A stretch of 64,000 bases of DNA from Cellulophaga tyrosinoxydans (GTDB lineage Bacteria > Bacteroidota > Bacteroidia > Flavobacteriales > Flavobacteriaceae). The position numbers and the translations under genes were made by a program. Below, piece by piece: positions 23,603 to 34,562 of this stretch. Where the stretch lies: assembly GCF_900176415.1 (NCBI RefSeq), contig NZ_FWXO01000004.1:1-64000 (forward strand). Reading direction: 5' to 3'. The notes under the pieces were generated by a model. It was given only the letters and a program-made list of their open reading frames with translations. It did no database searches and was not told where the DNA came from. Within the stretch, counting starts at the first letter, position 1. Each line of letters opens with the position of its first letter.

Positions 23603-23980
23603 TTATTTTTTATCTACACTGTATTTACCAGGACCAACCATCATTATGACTACAAAAAATGTTAGGTAGAGTAGTGCTAGTTCTTTTTTCTGTAGTGGAT
23701 CAGAACCATGAGCTATAAATGCTGCTACCGCCATAGTTATTGCAGCAGGCAATGCCGCCCATCTTGTTTTAAAACCCAAAATAATTAAAATTGGACAAAC
23801 CAATTCTCCAACCACGGCAAGAAATAAAGAGGGCGCTGGACCAATTCCTATAGGATCACCAAATTTTATATCACCACTTAGTAAGTTTTGTAATTTGGGA
23901 AAACCATGTGTTATCATCAGTATTGAAGGAACTACACGTAATAATAATAAACCAATCTCGTTAAATAATTTTTTCTGCAT
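23603..23980 (-). CDS. DoxX family membrane protein
   Basis: The 125-residue protein has four TM helices (about 8-25, 45-66, 70-90 and 100-118). The DoxX pattern is visible in LLLLRVVPSILMITHGFPKL, LVCPILIILGFKTRWAALPAA and IAHG. DoxX-like proteins are often linked to thiol or quinone redox chemistry, but the role of this subgroup is undefined. Single gene in the inner membrane, ending 6 bp from the holA stop (convergent). Confidence 0.85.
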   Translation of the reverse strand: MQKKLFNEIGLLLLRVVPSILMITHGFPKLQNLLSGDIKFGDPIGIGPAPSLFLAVVGELVCPILIILGFKTRWAALPAAITMAVAAFIAHGSDPLQKKELALLYLTFFVVIMMVGPGKYSVDKK

Positions 23981-24090
23981 AATCTTTGGGGGATCTTAAA
24001 GCACTAAAAGTAATACTATTTTCGTAAAAAAATTAAGCCAACCCATATTTTTCGATAAAAAAACGAAATACAGAATATAATCCCTTTGAA

Positions 24091-26502
24091 TTATTTTAAT
24101 TTAGGGTAATCTACTGGATTTGTTTCGTGCATCATTCCGTATATTTTTTCAAATATATCTTCAGCATTTGGTTTCGAAAAATAATCTCCATCTGTTGCAT
24201 AAGCTGGCCTATGGCTGTTTGCTGTTAATGTTTGAGGAGCGCTGTCTAAATAATTATAAGCGCCTTGTTTTTCAACAATCTCATGGATTAAATACGCCGA
24301 ACATCCACCAGGAACATCTTCATCTACTACCAATAAACGGTTGGTCTTTTGTATGCTTTTCAGCATATCATGATGAACATCAAAAGGCAATAAACTTTGA
24401 GCGTCAATAACTTCAACATCAATACCCACTTCTCTTAATTCTTCGGCTACTTGCAGTACTATTCGTAAGGTAGAACCATAAGACAATACGGTGATGTCAG
24501 CACCTTCTTTTAGTGTTTCAACAACACCAACTGGAGTGCATAATTCGCCTAAATTATTTGGTAAATCTTCTTTTAAACGGTATCCATTTAAACTTTCGAT
24601 GACAATAGCTGGTTCATCACTTTTTAAAAGCGTATTATAAAAGCCTGCTGCCTTTACCATGTTTCTAGGCACCAGAATATATATGCCACGTAATAAATGG
24701 ATTATGCCACCCATCTGAGATCCCGAATGCCAAATACCCTCTAATCTATGACCTCTTGTTCTTATAATTAAAGGTGCTTTTTGCTTCCCAACTGTTCTAT
24801 AAAGCAATGTAGCCAAATCATCACTTAAGGTTTGGAGTCCGTATAATAAATAATCTAAATACTGAATTTCTGCAATGGGTCTTAATCCTCTTAAAGCGAG
24901 TCCAATACCTTGGCCTACAATAGTAGCCTCACGTATTCCTGTATCAGCAACTCGTAATTCGCCATACTTTTTCTGTAAGCCTTCTAAACCTTGATTTACA
25001 TCGCCAATTGCCCCACTATCCTCTCCAAAAATAAGCGCCTCTGGGTACATTGAAAAAAGCTTATCGAAATTATCTCTTAAAATAACTCTACCATCTACCT
25101 TTTCAGGATTTTCATCATATGTAGCCTCAATTTCAGGAATACTTAATACATTATTAGGCAACTCACTGTGTAAATGTGAACTAAATTTAGGTTGATTTTC
25201 TGCATAAAAAGCATCAATCCATGCAATAAGTTCTTTTTTCGCTGGTGAATCTTCCCCGATTAAATAACGTAAAGCTTTACGTGCTTTAGAAGCTAAATCT
25301 TTTTTAATGGGTTCATCAATAGCAATTAAATCGTTTTTAATTCTACTAATAAACACTTTATTTGGGCTACTTAAACTAACCTTCTCTAAAATAGTAAGCA
25401 GTGTATCCTTTGCTTTTTTATGAGGATTCAGAAACTCATTCCAAGCTTCTTTCTTAGCAGTTCTAACATTTTTACGGATGTCTTTTTCTAAAGCTTTTAA
25501 TTCATCATCAGTAGCAATACCAATTTCAAGAATCCACTCTCTAAATCTTTTGTTACAATCGTTATCTCTTTCCCATTGTAATCGTGCCTCCGATTTATAA
25601 CGTTCATGTGAGCCTGATGTAGAATGCCCCTGTGGTTGTGTAAGTTCTTTTACATGAATTAATACTGGAACATGTTCTTCACGCGCTATATCCGATGCAT
25701 TTTCGTAAGCATGTATTAAAGCGGTGTAATCCCAACCGTTAACTTTTAATATTTCATAACCCTTAGCCTTTTCCGTTCTTTGGAATCCTTTTAAAATTTC
25801 TGAAATATCTTCTTTGGTTGTTTGATGCTTTGCATGAACGGAAATTCCGTAATTATCATCCCAAACACTTATAACCATAGGAACTTGCAATACTCCGGCA
25901 GCGTTAATTGTTTCGAAAAAATGACCTTCACTAGTGCTAGCGTTTCCAATAGTACCCCATGCTACTTCATTTCCATTATTAGAAAATTTGGCAGCATCAA
26001 TACCTTTTACATTTCTATAAATTTTTGAAGCCTGTGCTAATCCTAAAAGTCTAGGCATTTGCCCAGCAGTTGGCGATATATCCGCGCTACTATTTTTTTG
26101 TGCTGTTAAATCTTTCCAGGTGCCGTCTTCATTTAAGCTATGTGTAACAAAATGACCACCCATTTGACGGCCAGCACTCATCGGCTCTTTCTCTAAATTT
26201 GTGGTAGCATATAAACCATGGAAAAACTCCTTAGGCGTTAAGTTACCCAAGGCCATCATAAAAGTTTGATCCCTATAGTAACCACTTCTAAAATCTCCAT
26301 TTTTAAAAGCGCGAGCCATTGCAAGCTGCGGTAGCTCTTTACCATCACCAAATATTCCAAATTTAGCCTTTCCGGTAAGTACTTCTCTTCTTCCTAATAA
26401 ACTACATTCCCGACTAATAACAGCAATTTCATAATCATTAAGTATTTGCACCTTAAAATCTTCAAAAGAAATATCGTTATTGTACTGTAGATCTACTTTC
26501 AT
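24091..26502 (-). CDS. Fused alpha/beta E1 of a branched-chain-type 2-oxoacid dehydrogenase
   Basis: From the Met at 26502 the protein is 803 residues. The upstream Met at 26535 is rejected because it precedes a -7 box at 26524-26531. The N-terminal half (about 1-370) is the E1-alpha thiamine diphosphate domain (SAGRQMGGHFVTHS, GNASTSEGHFFETINAAGV, VWDDNYGISVHA). After a linker (380-470), the beta part shows FGEDSGAIGDVNQGLEGLQ, GIGLALRGLRPIAEIQYLDY and VEVIDAQSLLPFD. It decarboxylates 2-oxoacids such as 2-oxoisovalerate and passes the acyl group to E2 lipoate. No E2 or E3 gene lies nearby. Confidence 0.88.
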   Translation of the reverse strand: MKVDLQYNNDISFEDFKVQILNDYEIAVISRECSLLGRREVLTGKAKFGIFGDGKELPQLAMARAFKNGDFRSGYYRDQTFMMALGNLTPKEFFHGLYATTNLEKEPMSAGRQMGGHFVTHSLNEDGTWKDLTAQKNSSADISPTAGQMPRLLGLAQASKIYRNVKGIDAAKFSNNGNEVAWGTIGNASTSEGHFFETINAAGVLQVPMVISVWDDNYGISVHAKHQTTKEDISEILKGFQRTEKAKGYEILKVNGWDYTALIHAYENASDIAREEHVPVLIHVKELTQPQGHSTSGSHERYKSEARLQWERDNDCNKRFREWILEIGIATDDELKALEKDIRKNVRTAKKEAWNEFLNPHKKAKDTLLTILEKVSLSSPNKVFISRIKNDLIAIDEPIKKDLASKARKALRYLIGEDSPAKKELIAWIDAFYAENQPKFSSHLHSELPNNVLSIPEIEATYDENPEKVDGRVILRDNFDKLFSMYPEALIFGEDSGAIGDVNQGLEGLQKKYGELRVADTGIREATIVGQGIGLALRGLRPIAEIQYLDYLLYGLQTLSDDLATLLYRTVGKQKAPLIIRTRGHRLEGIWHSGSQMGGIIHLLRGIYILVPRNMVKAAGFYNTLLKSDEPAIVIESLNGYRLKEDLPNNLGELCTPVGVVETLKEGADITVLSYGSTLRIVLQVAEELREVGIDVEVIDAQSLLPFDVHHDMLKSIQKTNRLLVVDEDVPGGCSAYLIHEIVEKQGAYNYLDSAPQTLTANSHRPAYATDGDYFSKPNAEDIFEKIYGMMHETNPVDYPKLK

Positions 26503-26523
26503 TTTTAGGAATATGAATTTTGA

Positions 26524-26531
26524 CAAAAATA
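26524..26531 (-). promoter_or_regulatory. Putative -7 box of the E1 dehydrogenase gene
   Basis: The minus strand reads TATTTTTG, fitting TAnnTTTG. Transcription would begin at about 26517, leaving a short leader to the ATG at 26502. This supports that start over the one at 26535. Confidence 0.45.
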
Positions 26532-26664
26532 TCAAAACTGAATGGATTTTACAATCCTAAAGTTGTTATAAATCTTTATAGAATATTAAATTTTTATGAA
26601 ATTAGTAGAATTGAATTATCATATTGATAAAATAATTGCTATAAAAATAAGAATATTCTAATAT

Positions 26665-29505
26665 TTAGAACCATTTCCTCGTAACTAAACGTGTTAATGT
26701 TTTAGGACTTAACGTTACGATAAATCTTATTTTTTCTCCATAATCTGGCTGAGCAATCTCCCATCCATTATTAGAATAGAATGGTAAATAAAGCTCAAAA
26801 TAATCGGTGACTAGGTTTAAACGCACACCAGCATCATAAACAAAACGTGTGCTTTCTTTCTTATTTTTTATAAATCCTAAATCGCCATACAACTCTATCC
26901 AACGCCATACACTAACACTAGTATTTGTAGTTGCAATAAAATCATCAGCAAAAGGATCCTGGATTTTAGATTTAAATCCGCCTTCGGCAACTATTAATTG
27001 TTGACTATAAATACCGGAAGACTCTGATCTCCCTAAATAATTATAATCAAACAAATAATCTGTTGGACGGTCTAAAGCAAAACTGTAGAAATCAGAATTA
27101 CTAGTATTGGTAATAAATTTACCAATAAAGAATCTTGAATTAAACTGCATATTATTTTCAAAGAGCTTTCTATACTCCAAATTAAAAGCCACTTTACTAA
27201 AATCACCGGCATATTGCGCGTCTGCAAACCATGAAAAATAATCTATAATTCCGTTATTAAAACTACCATACCTAGCATTAACAACACTATAGTTTGGCGG
27301 AGTTTCTAATTCTTCTAAGCCTTCGTCCACAGACCTATAAATATTTACAAATCTTAAATTCAAATAATCCCTTTTATTTGATCTAAAGTCATCTGGACGC
27401 CAACCAAAACTGATAGAAGGAGTTACCGATAAATACCGAGAATTTACTTGAAAATGGTAAGTTGAAGCATTAAAAGAGTAGTTAGAAAGATAAAACCCAG
27501 TTTTATTGTGGTATTGCCTAAAATTAAACCCTGCTGAACCAACAAGTGCTTTCTCTTTAAATGCATATGCTGGAGAAATATCAAACAAAAACGGACGTTC
27601 TAAAAATGTTTTATTATACAATCGCATGGCAGGAGTAATCCCATCGTAAATATTAAAACGAAGCGTTGGTACATAAAAAATTTGGTTGTAAAAAGGATCT
27701 TCAGTATCCTTAAAAAATTGAAATTTTAGTTTTTTATTACTGGATAGAAAACCTTTTAATGATTTCCAATTATCGCGTTGGTTAAATTCTGGTATTTTCT
27801 GATCATAATTCAACACCAATCTATCCTCACCATTTCTTGGAATACTAAAGGTTTTGGTGCTATCTATTCCTGTAAACCAATAACGAGAAACAATAGAGTC
27901 TTTTTGGAGTCCAAACATAGAAATTGGAACATTGGTGCCACTTTTATTTTTTAGCGTTACTTGTAGCGAATCTTCAAACTTGGTAACCGTTTTAATCTTA
28001 AAATCTATACGATCATTGGTCGTTACATATTCATCTAAAAACCAAGAAATATCTTTATCTACACTATAGGCCAAAATTCTTTCATAATCTTTAGACGATA
28101 CTGGTTTTAGTTTGAATTGCGCATAAAAATCTTTTATACTCTCGTTTACCTTTTCTTTGCCTACATAATTTGCTAAAAAAGATAACCCAGCTCCGGCCTT
28201 ATACCTATTTCCGATTTTATGATTATATTTTAAAAGAGAATCATTTGAGGTAATTAAAGGTTGATCTATATTCTTTCGAGCAGCATACATGTATAATAAT
28301 GGGTACTGTTCTTCAAACTTTAATTTAGCAAGGTTAAAGCTTCTAAATCCCCAAATTTTAGAAAGTTTACCTAATAATTTTTGATTGGGATAAAATTCTT
28401 CAACATAGGATATCATCATATAATTTATTAATGCATCCATTACCCATCGTTCTTTTCTTGGGTCTAAAAAAAGCGTTTCATCAAAGAAATTATTTAAAGC
28501 TGTCTTTAAATATTTTAATTCAAACTGAAATTGATCTTCATAAGGTCTAACAAAAGAAGGGAGTTGGTTTATTCCGTATAGCGGATCCTTATTATAATCA
28601 ATAGTACTCACCAATAACTCGGAATGTGGGTAACTGCCTAGGTGTTCGAAAATATATTTTGATACTTTTTCAATAGCGATAGCCCTAGAAATTTCATCGA
28701 ATTTAGAAACGTTTATATCTGTAACCACAGTGCCATATTCCGTAACATGCTTGGTAAAAGATGATAACGGAGATAGAATAATTTCACAACTTTTTCTATA
28801 ATCTCCTCTTAAAATAGCTTCGTTAGCGTCAATAGATTTTATTTCGCTTTCTTTTTCAAAGTTAGAAACTAGAAATAGATTTTGAGGATAGTTGAAGGTG
28901 ATGTCGGTATTGGTTATACCTGTATATAAATCTTCTAAGTCTTTATTAGAATATAAATGCCATTCTCCATCATACACCGCAGGAGTAAGGTACCAGTCTT
29001 TTAAGTAATATTCTCCTCTGGAACTATACCCAAATAATGTAAACCTATTGGGAGGTAAAACTACCTGATAGGTCATAACAAAAGTTACAGACTCATTAGG
29101 TGCTAGGGCGGAATTTAGATTAAATTTAATGATATCGCTCTCTGGTGTACGATCCCAATTTACAACAGAAAATTTGTCGTCTACTATATTAAATATTTTA
29201 GTAAAACCGCGCTCTTCATCTTTTGCTAGATGAAATGTTTTCTTGAATTCTTCTTCAAAACGCTTTGCTAGCGGAGTTTTTTTGTTACTATAAGCATTCG
29301 CCCAATCGTTAAAATATAGTGTTTTAAGGGTGTCTTCTGTTGCGTTTAAATATTTAAACTCTTGAATAATATTAATCGTCTTTTTATCCCCGTTTAATGT
29401 CGCGGTAATTTTATTGTAATGTTGGCAATAGGCTTTTCCGCCAAGAAAAAATAGCGCAAAACATAGTATAGCCATAAATAAGAAATTGCATTTCTTTTTT
29501 AACAT
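26665..29505 (-). CDS. M1 aminopeptidase-like protein lacking the zinc motif
   Basis: The 946-residue protein has a signal peptide (about 1-27). The N-terminal region follows the M1 beta-saddle (YLNATEDTLKTLYFNDWANA, ESVTFVMTYQVVLPPNRF). The middle follows the catalytic helical domain (YGINQLPSF, KERWVMDALINYMMISYVEE, YKAGAGLSFLANYVG). HExxH and its downstream Glu, which bind zinc in M1 enzymes, are absent: the equivalent stretch reads LKTALNNFFDETLFLD. The last 300 residues are strand-rich with many aromatic residues and end in Phe (RLVTRKWF), like an outer membrane barrel. It is probably a non-catalytic outer membrane protein. It is 7 bp from the LOG-family gene. Confidence 0.7.
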   Translation of the reverse strand: MLKKKCNFLFMAILCFALFFLGGKAYCQHYNKITATLNGDKKTINIIQEFKYLNATEDTLKTLYFNDWANAYSNKKTPLAKRFEEEFKKTFHLAKDEERGFTKIFNIVDDKFSVVNWDRTPESDIIKFNLNSALAPNESVTFVMTYQVVLPPNRFTLFGYSSRGEYYLKDWYLTPAVYDGEWHLYSNKDLEDLYTGITNTDITFNYPQNLFLVSNFEKESEIKSIDANEAILRGDYRKSCEIILSPLSSFTKHVTEYGTVVTDINVSKFDEISRAIAIEKVSKYIFEHLGSYPHSELLVSTIDYNKDPLYGINQLPSFVRPYEDQFQFELKYLKTALNNFFDETLFLDPRKERWVMDALINYMMISYVEEFYPNQKLLGKLSKIWGFRSFNLAKLKFEEQYPLLYMYAARKNIDQPLITSNDSLLKYNHKIGNRYKAGAGLSFLANYVGKEKVNESIKDFYAQFKLKPVSSKDYERILAYSVDKDISWFLDEYVTTNDRIDFKIKTVTKFEDSLQVTLKNKSGTNVPISMFGLQKDSIVSRYWFTGIDSTKTFSIPRNGEDRLVLNYDQKIPEFNQRDNWKSLKGFLSSNKKLKFQFFKDTEDPFYNQIFYVPTLRFNIYDGITPAMRLYNKTFLERPFLFDISPAYAFKEKALVGSAGFNFRQYHNKTGFYLSNYSFNASTYHFQVNSRYLSVTPSISFGWRPDDFRSNKRDYLNLRFVNIYRSVDEGLEELETPPNYSVVNARYGSFNNGIIDYFSWFADAQYAGDFSKVAFNLEYRKLFENNMQFNSRFFIGKFITNTSNSDFYSFALDRPTDYLFDYNYLGRSESSGIYSQQLIVAEGGFKSKIQDPFADDFIATTNTSVSVWRWIELYGDLGFIKNKKESTRFVYDAGVRLNLVTDYFELYLPFYSNNGWEIAQPDYGEKIRFIVTLSPKTLTRLVTRKWF

Positions 29506-29512
29506 ACAACTA

Positions 29513-30199
29513 TTAAAAATTAGGACTGTGAAGATGCCCCTTATAGAAGGAATCTATAATATTTACCACTTCTTCTTTGGTATCTACTAATTGGATTAAA
29601 TCTAGATCTTTTGGACTAATATTTCCTTGTGTTAGCATTGTATTCTTTACCCAATCTATTAATCCTTCCCAAAAAGTAGTTCCTACCAAAATTATTGGAA
29701 ACTTCTCTATTTTATTCGTTTGTATAAGTGTAATTGCTTCAAAAAGTTCATCTAATGTTCCGAAACCACCAGGCATAACCACAAAACCTTGGCTATATTT
29801 TACAAACATCACTTTTCGAACAAAAAAGTAGTCAAAATCTAGGCTTTTATCACTGTCAATATAAGGATTGTCATGTTGTTCAAATGGAAGATCAATATTT
29901 AAACCCACAGAAGTTCCACCGGCTAAATGCGCACCTCTATTTCCTGCCTCCATAATTCCTGGTCCACCACCAGTAATAACGCCGTATCCAGCTTCGGCAA
30001 TACTTTTTGCAATTTCTATAGCAAGTTGGTAATACTTGTCATTTTCTTTGGTTCTTGCTGATCCAAAAATAGAAACACATGGACCAATTAAACTCATTTT
30101 TTCAAATCCGTTTACAAATTCACCCATTATTTTAAATAAAGCCCAGGAATCATTTGTTTTAATTTCATTCCATCCTTTGTGATGCTGCTCTTTTCTCAT
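29513..30199 (-). CDS. LOG/TIGR00730-family nucleotide phosphoribohydrolase
   Basis: The 228-residue Rossmann-like protein shows the family signatures GGGPGIMEAGNRGA and PGGFGTLDE, the latter carrying the catalytic Glu and phosphate-binding loop. SIFGSART near residue 44 is the usual first strand. LOG-type enzymes release ribose 5-phosphate from nucleoside monophosphates (plant homologues activate cytokinins; bacterial roles are less clear). The protein is cytoplasmic. It lies directly upstream of the M1-like gene with 7 bp between, suggesting one transcript. Confidence 0.88.
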   Translation of the reverse strand: MRKEQHHKGWNEIKTNDSWALFKIMGEFVNGFEKMSLIGPCVSIFGSARTKENDKYYQLAIEIAKSIAEAGYGVITGGGPGIMEAGNRGAHLAGGTSVGLNIDLPFEQHDNPYIDSDKSLDFDYFFVRKVMFVKYSQGFVVMPGGFGTLDELFEAITLIQTNKIEKFPIILVGTTFWEGLIDWVKNTMLTQGNISPKDLDLIQLVDTKEEVVNIIDSFYKGHLHSPNF

Positions 30200-30259
30200 G
30201 CTCTAGTATATAAACTTAAATATTCTTAATTCTTTGCAATTTTATTATATTTTCACGAC

Positions 30260-33094
30260 CTACAAACCTAGTTCTTTTCTAAGAAATTTTGCGGTGTAAC
30301 TCTTTTTATCTTTCGCAACTTCTTCAGGGGTACCCTCGGCAACTAACATTCCGCCTCCTTTACCACCTTCATAGCCAATATCAAACAAATAATCAGCCAT
30401 TTTTATTACATCTAAATTATGCTCAATAACTAAAATGGTATTGCCTTTATCCACTAAACGATTTAAAACCTCCATTAACACACGAATATCTTCAAAATGA
30501 AGGCCAGTGGTAGGTTCATCTAAAATATAAAATGTATTACCCGTATCGCGTTTTGATAATTCTGTTGCCAGTTTTATACGCTGTGCCTCACCACCAGAAA
30601 GTGTTGTGGATTGCTGACCTAATGATATATAACCCAAACCAACCTCCTTTATTGTTTGTAATTTACGGTATATTTTAGGTATGGCTTCAAAAAAATCAAC
30701 AGCTTCATTTATTGTCATATCCAATACATCAGAAATAGATTTTCCTTTGTACCTAATTTCTAATGTCTCCCGATTAAATCGTTTACCATTACAGGTTTCG
30801 CATTCTACATATACATCGGGTAAAAAATTCATTTCAATAACGCGTAAACCACCACCTTGACAGGTTTCGCAGCGACCACCTTTAACATTAAAGCTAAATC
30901 TTCCTGGTTTGTAACCGCGTATTGCTGCCTCAGGAGTTTTGGTGAATAACGAACGTATTTCACTAAAAACGCCCGTATACGTGGCAGGGTTTGAGCGTGG
31001 TGTTCTCCCAATTGGGGATTGATTAATATCTATAACCTTATCAATATGCTCTAATCCTGTAATTTTTTTATAAGGCATTGGTCTCTTTACACCATTAAAA
31101 TAATGCGCGTTCATAATAGGGTAGAGGGTTTCATTAATTAAAGTGGACTTACCACTTCCTGAAACACCAGTTACACCTATTAGCTTGCCTAAAGGAATTG
31201 TAATCGATATGTTTTTTAAATTATTACCTGTACAACCAGTCAAAGAAATGCTCTTACCATTTCCTTTTCTTCTTTTTTCAGGGACTTCTATTTGTCTTTT
31301 ACCAGAAATATAATCTGCCGTTAAGGTGTTATATTTTTTAAGATCAGCTGGTTTACCTTGCGATATTATTTCCCCACCATGCTTACCTGCTCTTGGTCCA
31401 ATATCTATTACATGATCTGCACGTTCAATCATATCTTTGTCGTGCTCCACCACAATTACAGAATTGCCAATATCACGTAAGGACTCTAACGATTTAATCA
31501 AGCGTTCATTATCACGCTGGTGCAACCCTATACTTGGCTCATCTAAAATATACAAAACGCCTACTAATTGCGATCCTATTTGAGTGGCTAAACGAATACG
31601 TTGCGCCTCTCCACCAGAAAGGGTTTTAGATCCTCTGTTTAAAGACAAATAATCTAGGCCAACATCCAATAGAAACTGAACTCTGGTACTTATTTCTTTA
31701 ATTATTTCTTCAGCAATTTTTAATTGATTTCCTTCAATTTTACTAGGAAGATTTTCAAAGAAAACAGCTAATTCAGAAATATCTAAAAGTGCGAGTTCGG
31801 CAATGTTCTTTTCATTAATCTTAAAGTTTAAAGATTCTTTTCTTAACCGCGATCCCTCACATGTTGAACATTTATTCTTGTCCATGTATTCCTTAGCCCA
31901 CCTTTTTATTGACGTGGATTCGGCTTCATCAAACTGATTTTTAATAAAATTAGCAATACCATCATAGTCAATCTTATAGGTTCGTTTTACACCTAAAGTT
32001 TTAGAATCTATTTCAAAGCTCTCCACGGTACCATTTAGCAGTACATTAATGGCTTCCTCTGATATTTTTTCAATGGGGTCCGTAATAGAAAAATTATACC
32101 GCTGACCAATGGTATCAATCTGCTTAAAAGCCCATGAATTTTTATATTCACCCAAAGGAGCAATACCTCCTGCTTTTATTGATAATTTTTTGTTAGGGAA
32201 AATTTTATTAACATTCACCTCATAAACATGACCCAAACCATTACAGTCAGGGCACATACCTTTTGGAGAATTAAATGAAAAAGTATTTGGTTCTGGGTTC
32301 GGATAGGAGATTCCCGTAGAAGGACACATTAAATCTCTACTAAAATATCGGGCTATTTCGGCGCCTTCTTCCAAGACCATTAGCACATTTTCACCACTAT
32401 ACATTGCTGTATTTATGGTTTCAGATAAACGCTTATCAAAATCTTCGGTATCGATAACTTTTAGCCTATCAATTACTATTTCTATATCGTGAACCTTATA
32501 ACGGTCCACTTTCATACCCTTGGTAATATCTTTTACCTCGCCATCTACCCGTACTTTTACAAAGCCTTGCTTGGCTATTTGTTCAAATAATTCGCGATAA
32601 TGCCCTTTACGAGATTTTATAACGGGAGCTAGAATATTTATTTTCTTCTGATCGTATTCTTGCTTAATTAAATCTCTAATTTGCTCATCGCTATAACTGA
32701 CCATTTTTTCGCCAGTATTATAACTGTAAGCATCAGCGGCACGAGCAAAAAGTAATCGGAGAAAATCGTAAATCTCGGTAATAGTCCCAACTGTTGAACG
32801 TGGTGACTTAGAAGTAGTTTTTTGTTCAATAGCAATTACAGGTGATAATCCATCTATTTTATCCACATCGGGGCGTTCCAAACCGCCTAAAAATTGCCTT
32901 GCGTAGGCTGAAAAAGTTTCGATATACCGGCGTTGCCCTTCTGCATAAATGGTATCAAAAGCTAAGGATGATTTTCCACTGCCGGAAAGCCCTGTAATCA
33001 CAACTAACTTTTCTCTGGGAATTGTAATATCTATATTTTTAAGGTTATGGACACGAGCGCCCTTAACCTCTATATTCTCTTCGTAATTTATCAT
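30260..33094 (-). CDS. uvrA: Excinuclease ABC subunit A
   Basis: From the Met at 33094 the protein is 944 residues, the usual UvrA size. The Met at 33109 is disfavoured because a -7 box at 33113-33120 would place the transcript start at about 33106. Two ABC ATPase halves are visible: Walker [15 protein letters not shown] and [14 protein letters not shown], with signature [12 protein letters not shown] and [12 protein letters not shown]. Zinc-binding Cys pairs are [20 protein letters not shown] and CETCNG. It recognises DNA damage with UvrB in nucleotide excision repair. Single gene. Confidence 0.97.
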   Translation of the reverse strand: MINYEENIEVKGARVHNLKNIDITIPREKLVVITGLSGSGKSSLAFDTIYAEGQRRYIETFSAYARQFLGGLERPDVDKIDGLSPVIAIEQKTTSKSPRSTVGTITEIYDFLRLLFARAADAYSYNTGEKMVSYSDEQIRDLIKQEYDQKKINILAPVIKSRKGHYRELFEQIAKQGFVKVRVDGEVKDITKGMKVDRYKVHDIEIVIDRLKVIDTEDFDKRLSETINTAMYSGENVLMVLEEGAEIARYFSRDLMCPSTGISYPNPEPNTFSFNSPKGMCPDCNGLGHVYEVNVNKIFPNKKLSIKAGGIAPLGEYKNSWAFKQIDTIGQRYNFSITDPIEKISEEAINVLLNGTVESFEIDSKTLGVKRTYKIDYDGIANFIKNQFDEAESTSIKRWAKEYMDKNKCSTCEGSRLRKESLNFKINEKNIAELALLDISELAVFFENLPSKIEGNQLKIAEEIIKEISTRVQFLLDVGLDYLSLNRGSKTLSGGEAQRIRLATQIGSQLVGVLYILDEPSIGLHQRDNERLIKSLESLRDIGNSVIVVEHDKDMIERADHVIDIGPRAGKHGGEIISQGKPADLKKYNTLTADYISGKRQIEVPEKRRKGNGKSISLTGCTGNNLKNISITIPLGKLIGVTGVSGSGKSTLINETLYPIMNAHYFNGVKRPMPYKKITGLEHIDKVIDINQSPIGRTPRSNPATYTGVFSEIRSLFTKTPEAAIRGYKPGRFSFNVKGGRCETCQGGGLRVIEMNFLPDVYVECETCNGKRFNRETLEIRYKGKSISDVLDMTINEAVDFFEAIPKIYRKLQTIKEVGLGYISLGQQSTTLSGGEAQRIKLATELSKRDTGNTFYILDEPTTGLHFEDIRVLMEVLNRLVDKGNTILVIEHNLDVIKMADYLFDIGYEGGKGGGMLVAEGTPEEVAKDKKSYTAKFLRKELGL

Positions 33095-33112
33095 TTTCTT
33101 TATCTGCAACTA

Positions 33113-33120
33113 CAAAAATA
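33113..33120 (-). promoter_or_regulatory. Putative uvrA -7 box
   Basis: The minus strand reads TATTTTTG (TAnnTTTG type) 19 bp upstream of the preferred ATG at 33094. No palindromic TTCC/GGAA operator like that at 36061-36128 is visible here. Confidence 0.4.
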
Positions 33121-33220
33121 CAATTTTGACAGCTATTTTAATAGTAGGCTAGGTTTAGTTTTTTGTGATTTGAAAAGCTTAACATAAATTAGCATTTTAA
33201 ACTTTCAATTTAATAGAATT

Positions 33221-33748
33221 ATGCAATTATTAGGAATAGGATCAAGAATAAAACATGCAGAATATGGACTTGGTGTGGTTACCAATGTAACTTCAAAACA
33301 CTACTGGGTTACTTTTATTGAAAACGGATTAGAAACAATTGACATAAATTCTGAATTTGAAGTAATTGAAGCTCTTGAAGACGAGGTGGATACCATAAGT
33401 TTTTCTGAAGTAGAGCAATCACTTATTTCCATACTTAGAAAATGGAGCGATGCAAGTTCTTTAACTCCAATTGCCGATAAATGGCGTGGTGGAAGTTTGG
33501 TATTAAAACCAGGTGATGCTAATTTGAGTGACAAAGAAGTTCCGATTGATACATTTTTTCATAAAATAGTAATGGTTCGTGATCGAATTCGCGTGATGGA
33601 GCAAAAAATTAACTCAAGCAATAATTTAGACGACCAAGAAAAAGTGGATCTTCAGCAATATATTACTAGAATTTACGGTAGTCTAACCACTTTTAATGTT
33701 TTGTTTAAAAACCAAAGTGACAATTTTGTAGGCGATAAATCTAAGTAG
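33221..33748 (+). CDS. Conserved hypothetical protein with N-terminal SH3/KOW-like fold
   Basis: The 175-residue cytoplasmic protein begins with a small beta-barrel-like segment (IGSRIKHAEYGLGVVTNV, YWVTFIENGLETI), similar in outline to the tail of PcrA. The rest is helical (WSDASSLTPIADKWRGGSLV, FFHKIVMVRDRIRVMEQKIN). The KWRGGSLVLKPGD stretch looks conserved and might be an interaction site. No function can be assigned. It is divergent from uvrA and convergent with the TIGR03915 gene. Confidence 0.65.
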   Translation: MQLLGIGSRIKHAEYGLGVVTNVTSKHYWVTFIENGLETIDINSEFEVIEALEDEVDTISFSEVEQSLISILRKWSDASSLTPIADKWRGGSLVLKPGDANLSDKEVPIDTFFHKIVMVRDRIRVMEQKINSSNNLDDQEKVDLQQYITRIYGSLTTFNVLFKNQSDNFVGDKSK

Positions 33749-33772
33749 ACTTAATTTAAAAGTTTACTCCAA

Positions 33773-34546
33773 CTATACCGCTTTTTTTTCACTTAAATAT
33801 TTCCAATAGCGTTTTGGCACATGTTGAATATGAAGCTTCATATTCACCCGAGACGCTATATTTGTACTTTTAAAATAGTTATTCCAAAGGTCTTGATACT
33901 CATATTCACCAGTAGTAAATGCCGCACTTTTTATTGTTTTATTGGTATACACTTCGTTTAAATTTAATGTAACCATTTCCACAGAATGTAAATCATAATA
34001 AATCCCGTATTTCCGTTTAACATCATAAATAAGCCATTTTTGATCCGCATATCTACTCTTAAAGTGTTTAGAAATTAAGGGCAACACATCAAAATCTGGT
34101 TCTATATTAGAAAAATAGATCTCATCTTTAGTTAATTGAAAACGAACAAAAGCTTCCATTCTATGTTTTTCACGCCCCACTGATTTCGCCAACTGAGCTA
34201 CTTTTATAACATGATCATCGGAAAAATTTAAATGCAGCATTTCTGTTTTAGAAAATAATTTTTGAATGTATCTATAAAGCAATAATTCTATACCAGGATT
34301 TTCACTTAAAAAAGCAAAATAAATATTTTTAATAGTGGTATTACTCTTTTTTTCAATCCCATTCCATACGCGTTTTGCCTTATCAACATCAGTATAAACC
34401 GTTTCTACATCAGAAAACAAACCACTTTGCGATTGTGAATCTTTCTGAATATCTGCAATTACTAATTTTTGCTCAAAAGCAGTAAATATTGCAGTTAAAT
34501 AGCCATTAAAGCTACCATCATATACTAAAATTTTTGCTTCTTTCAT
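33773..34546 (-). CDS. TIGR03915-type putative DNA metabolism protein
   Basis: The 257-residue protein matches the SAM-associated DUF4130/TIGR03915 family: it begins ILVYDGSFNGYLTAIFTAFE and carries VGREKHRMEAFVRFQLTKDE and FKSRYADQKWLIYDVKRKYGIYYD. Proteins of this family occur almost always beside the radical SAM protein seen here at 34781-36043, and some resemble uracil-DNA glycosylases when fused. It is the last gene of the minus-strand operon that starts at the S24-type operator region. A role in DNA repair is inferred from the pairing. Confidence 0.85.
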   Translation of the reverse strand: MKEAKILVYDGSFNGYLTAIFTAFEQKLVIADIQKDSQSQSGLFSDVETVYTDVDKAKRVWNGIEKKSNTTIKNIYFAFLSENPGIELLLYRYIQKLFSKTEMLHLNFSDDHVIKVAQLAKSVGREKHRMEAFVRFQLTKDEIYFSNIEPDFDVLPLISKHFKSRYADQKWLIYDVKRKYGIYYDLHSVEMVTLNLNEVYTNKTIKSAAFTTGEYEYQDLWNNYFKSTNIASRVNMKLHIQHVPKRYWKYLSEKKAV

Positions 34547-34562
34547 TTGTAAGATTTTTTGA

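Noticed and set aside
26665-29505. Active M1 aminopeptidase
   Set aside because: HExxH and the downstream Glu are not present in the region where they should lie.
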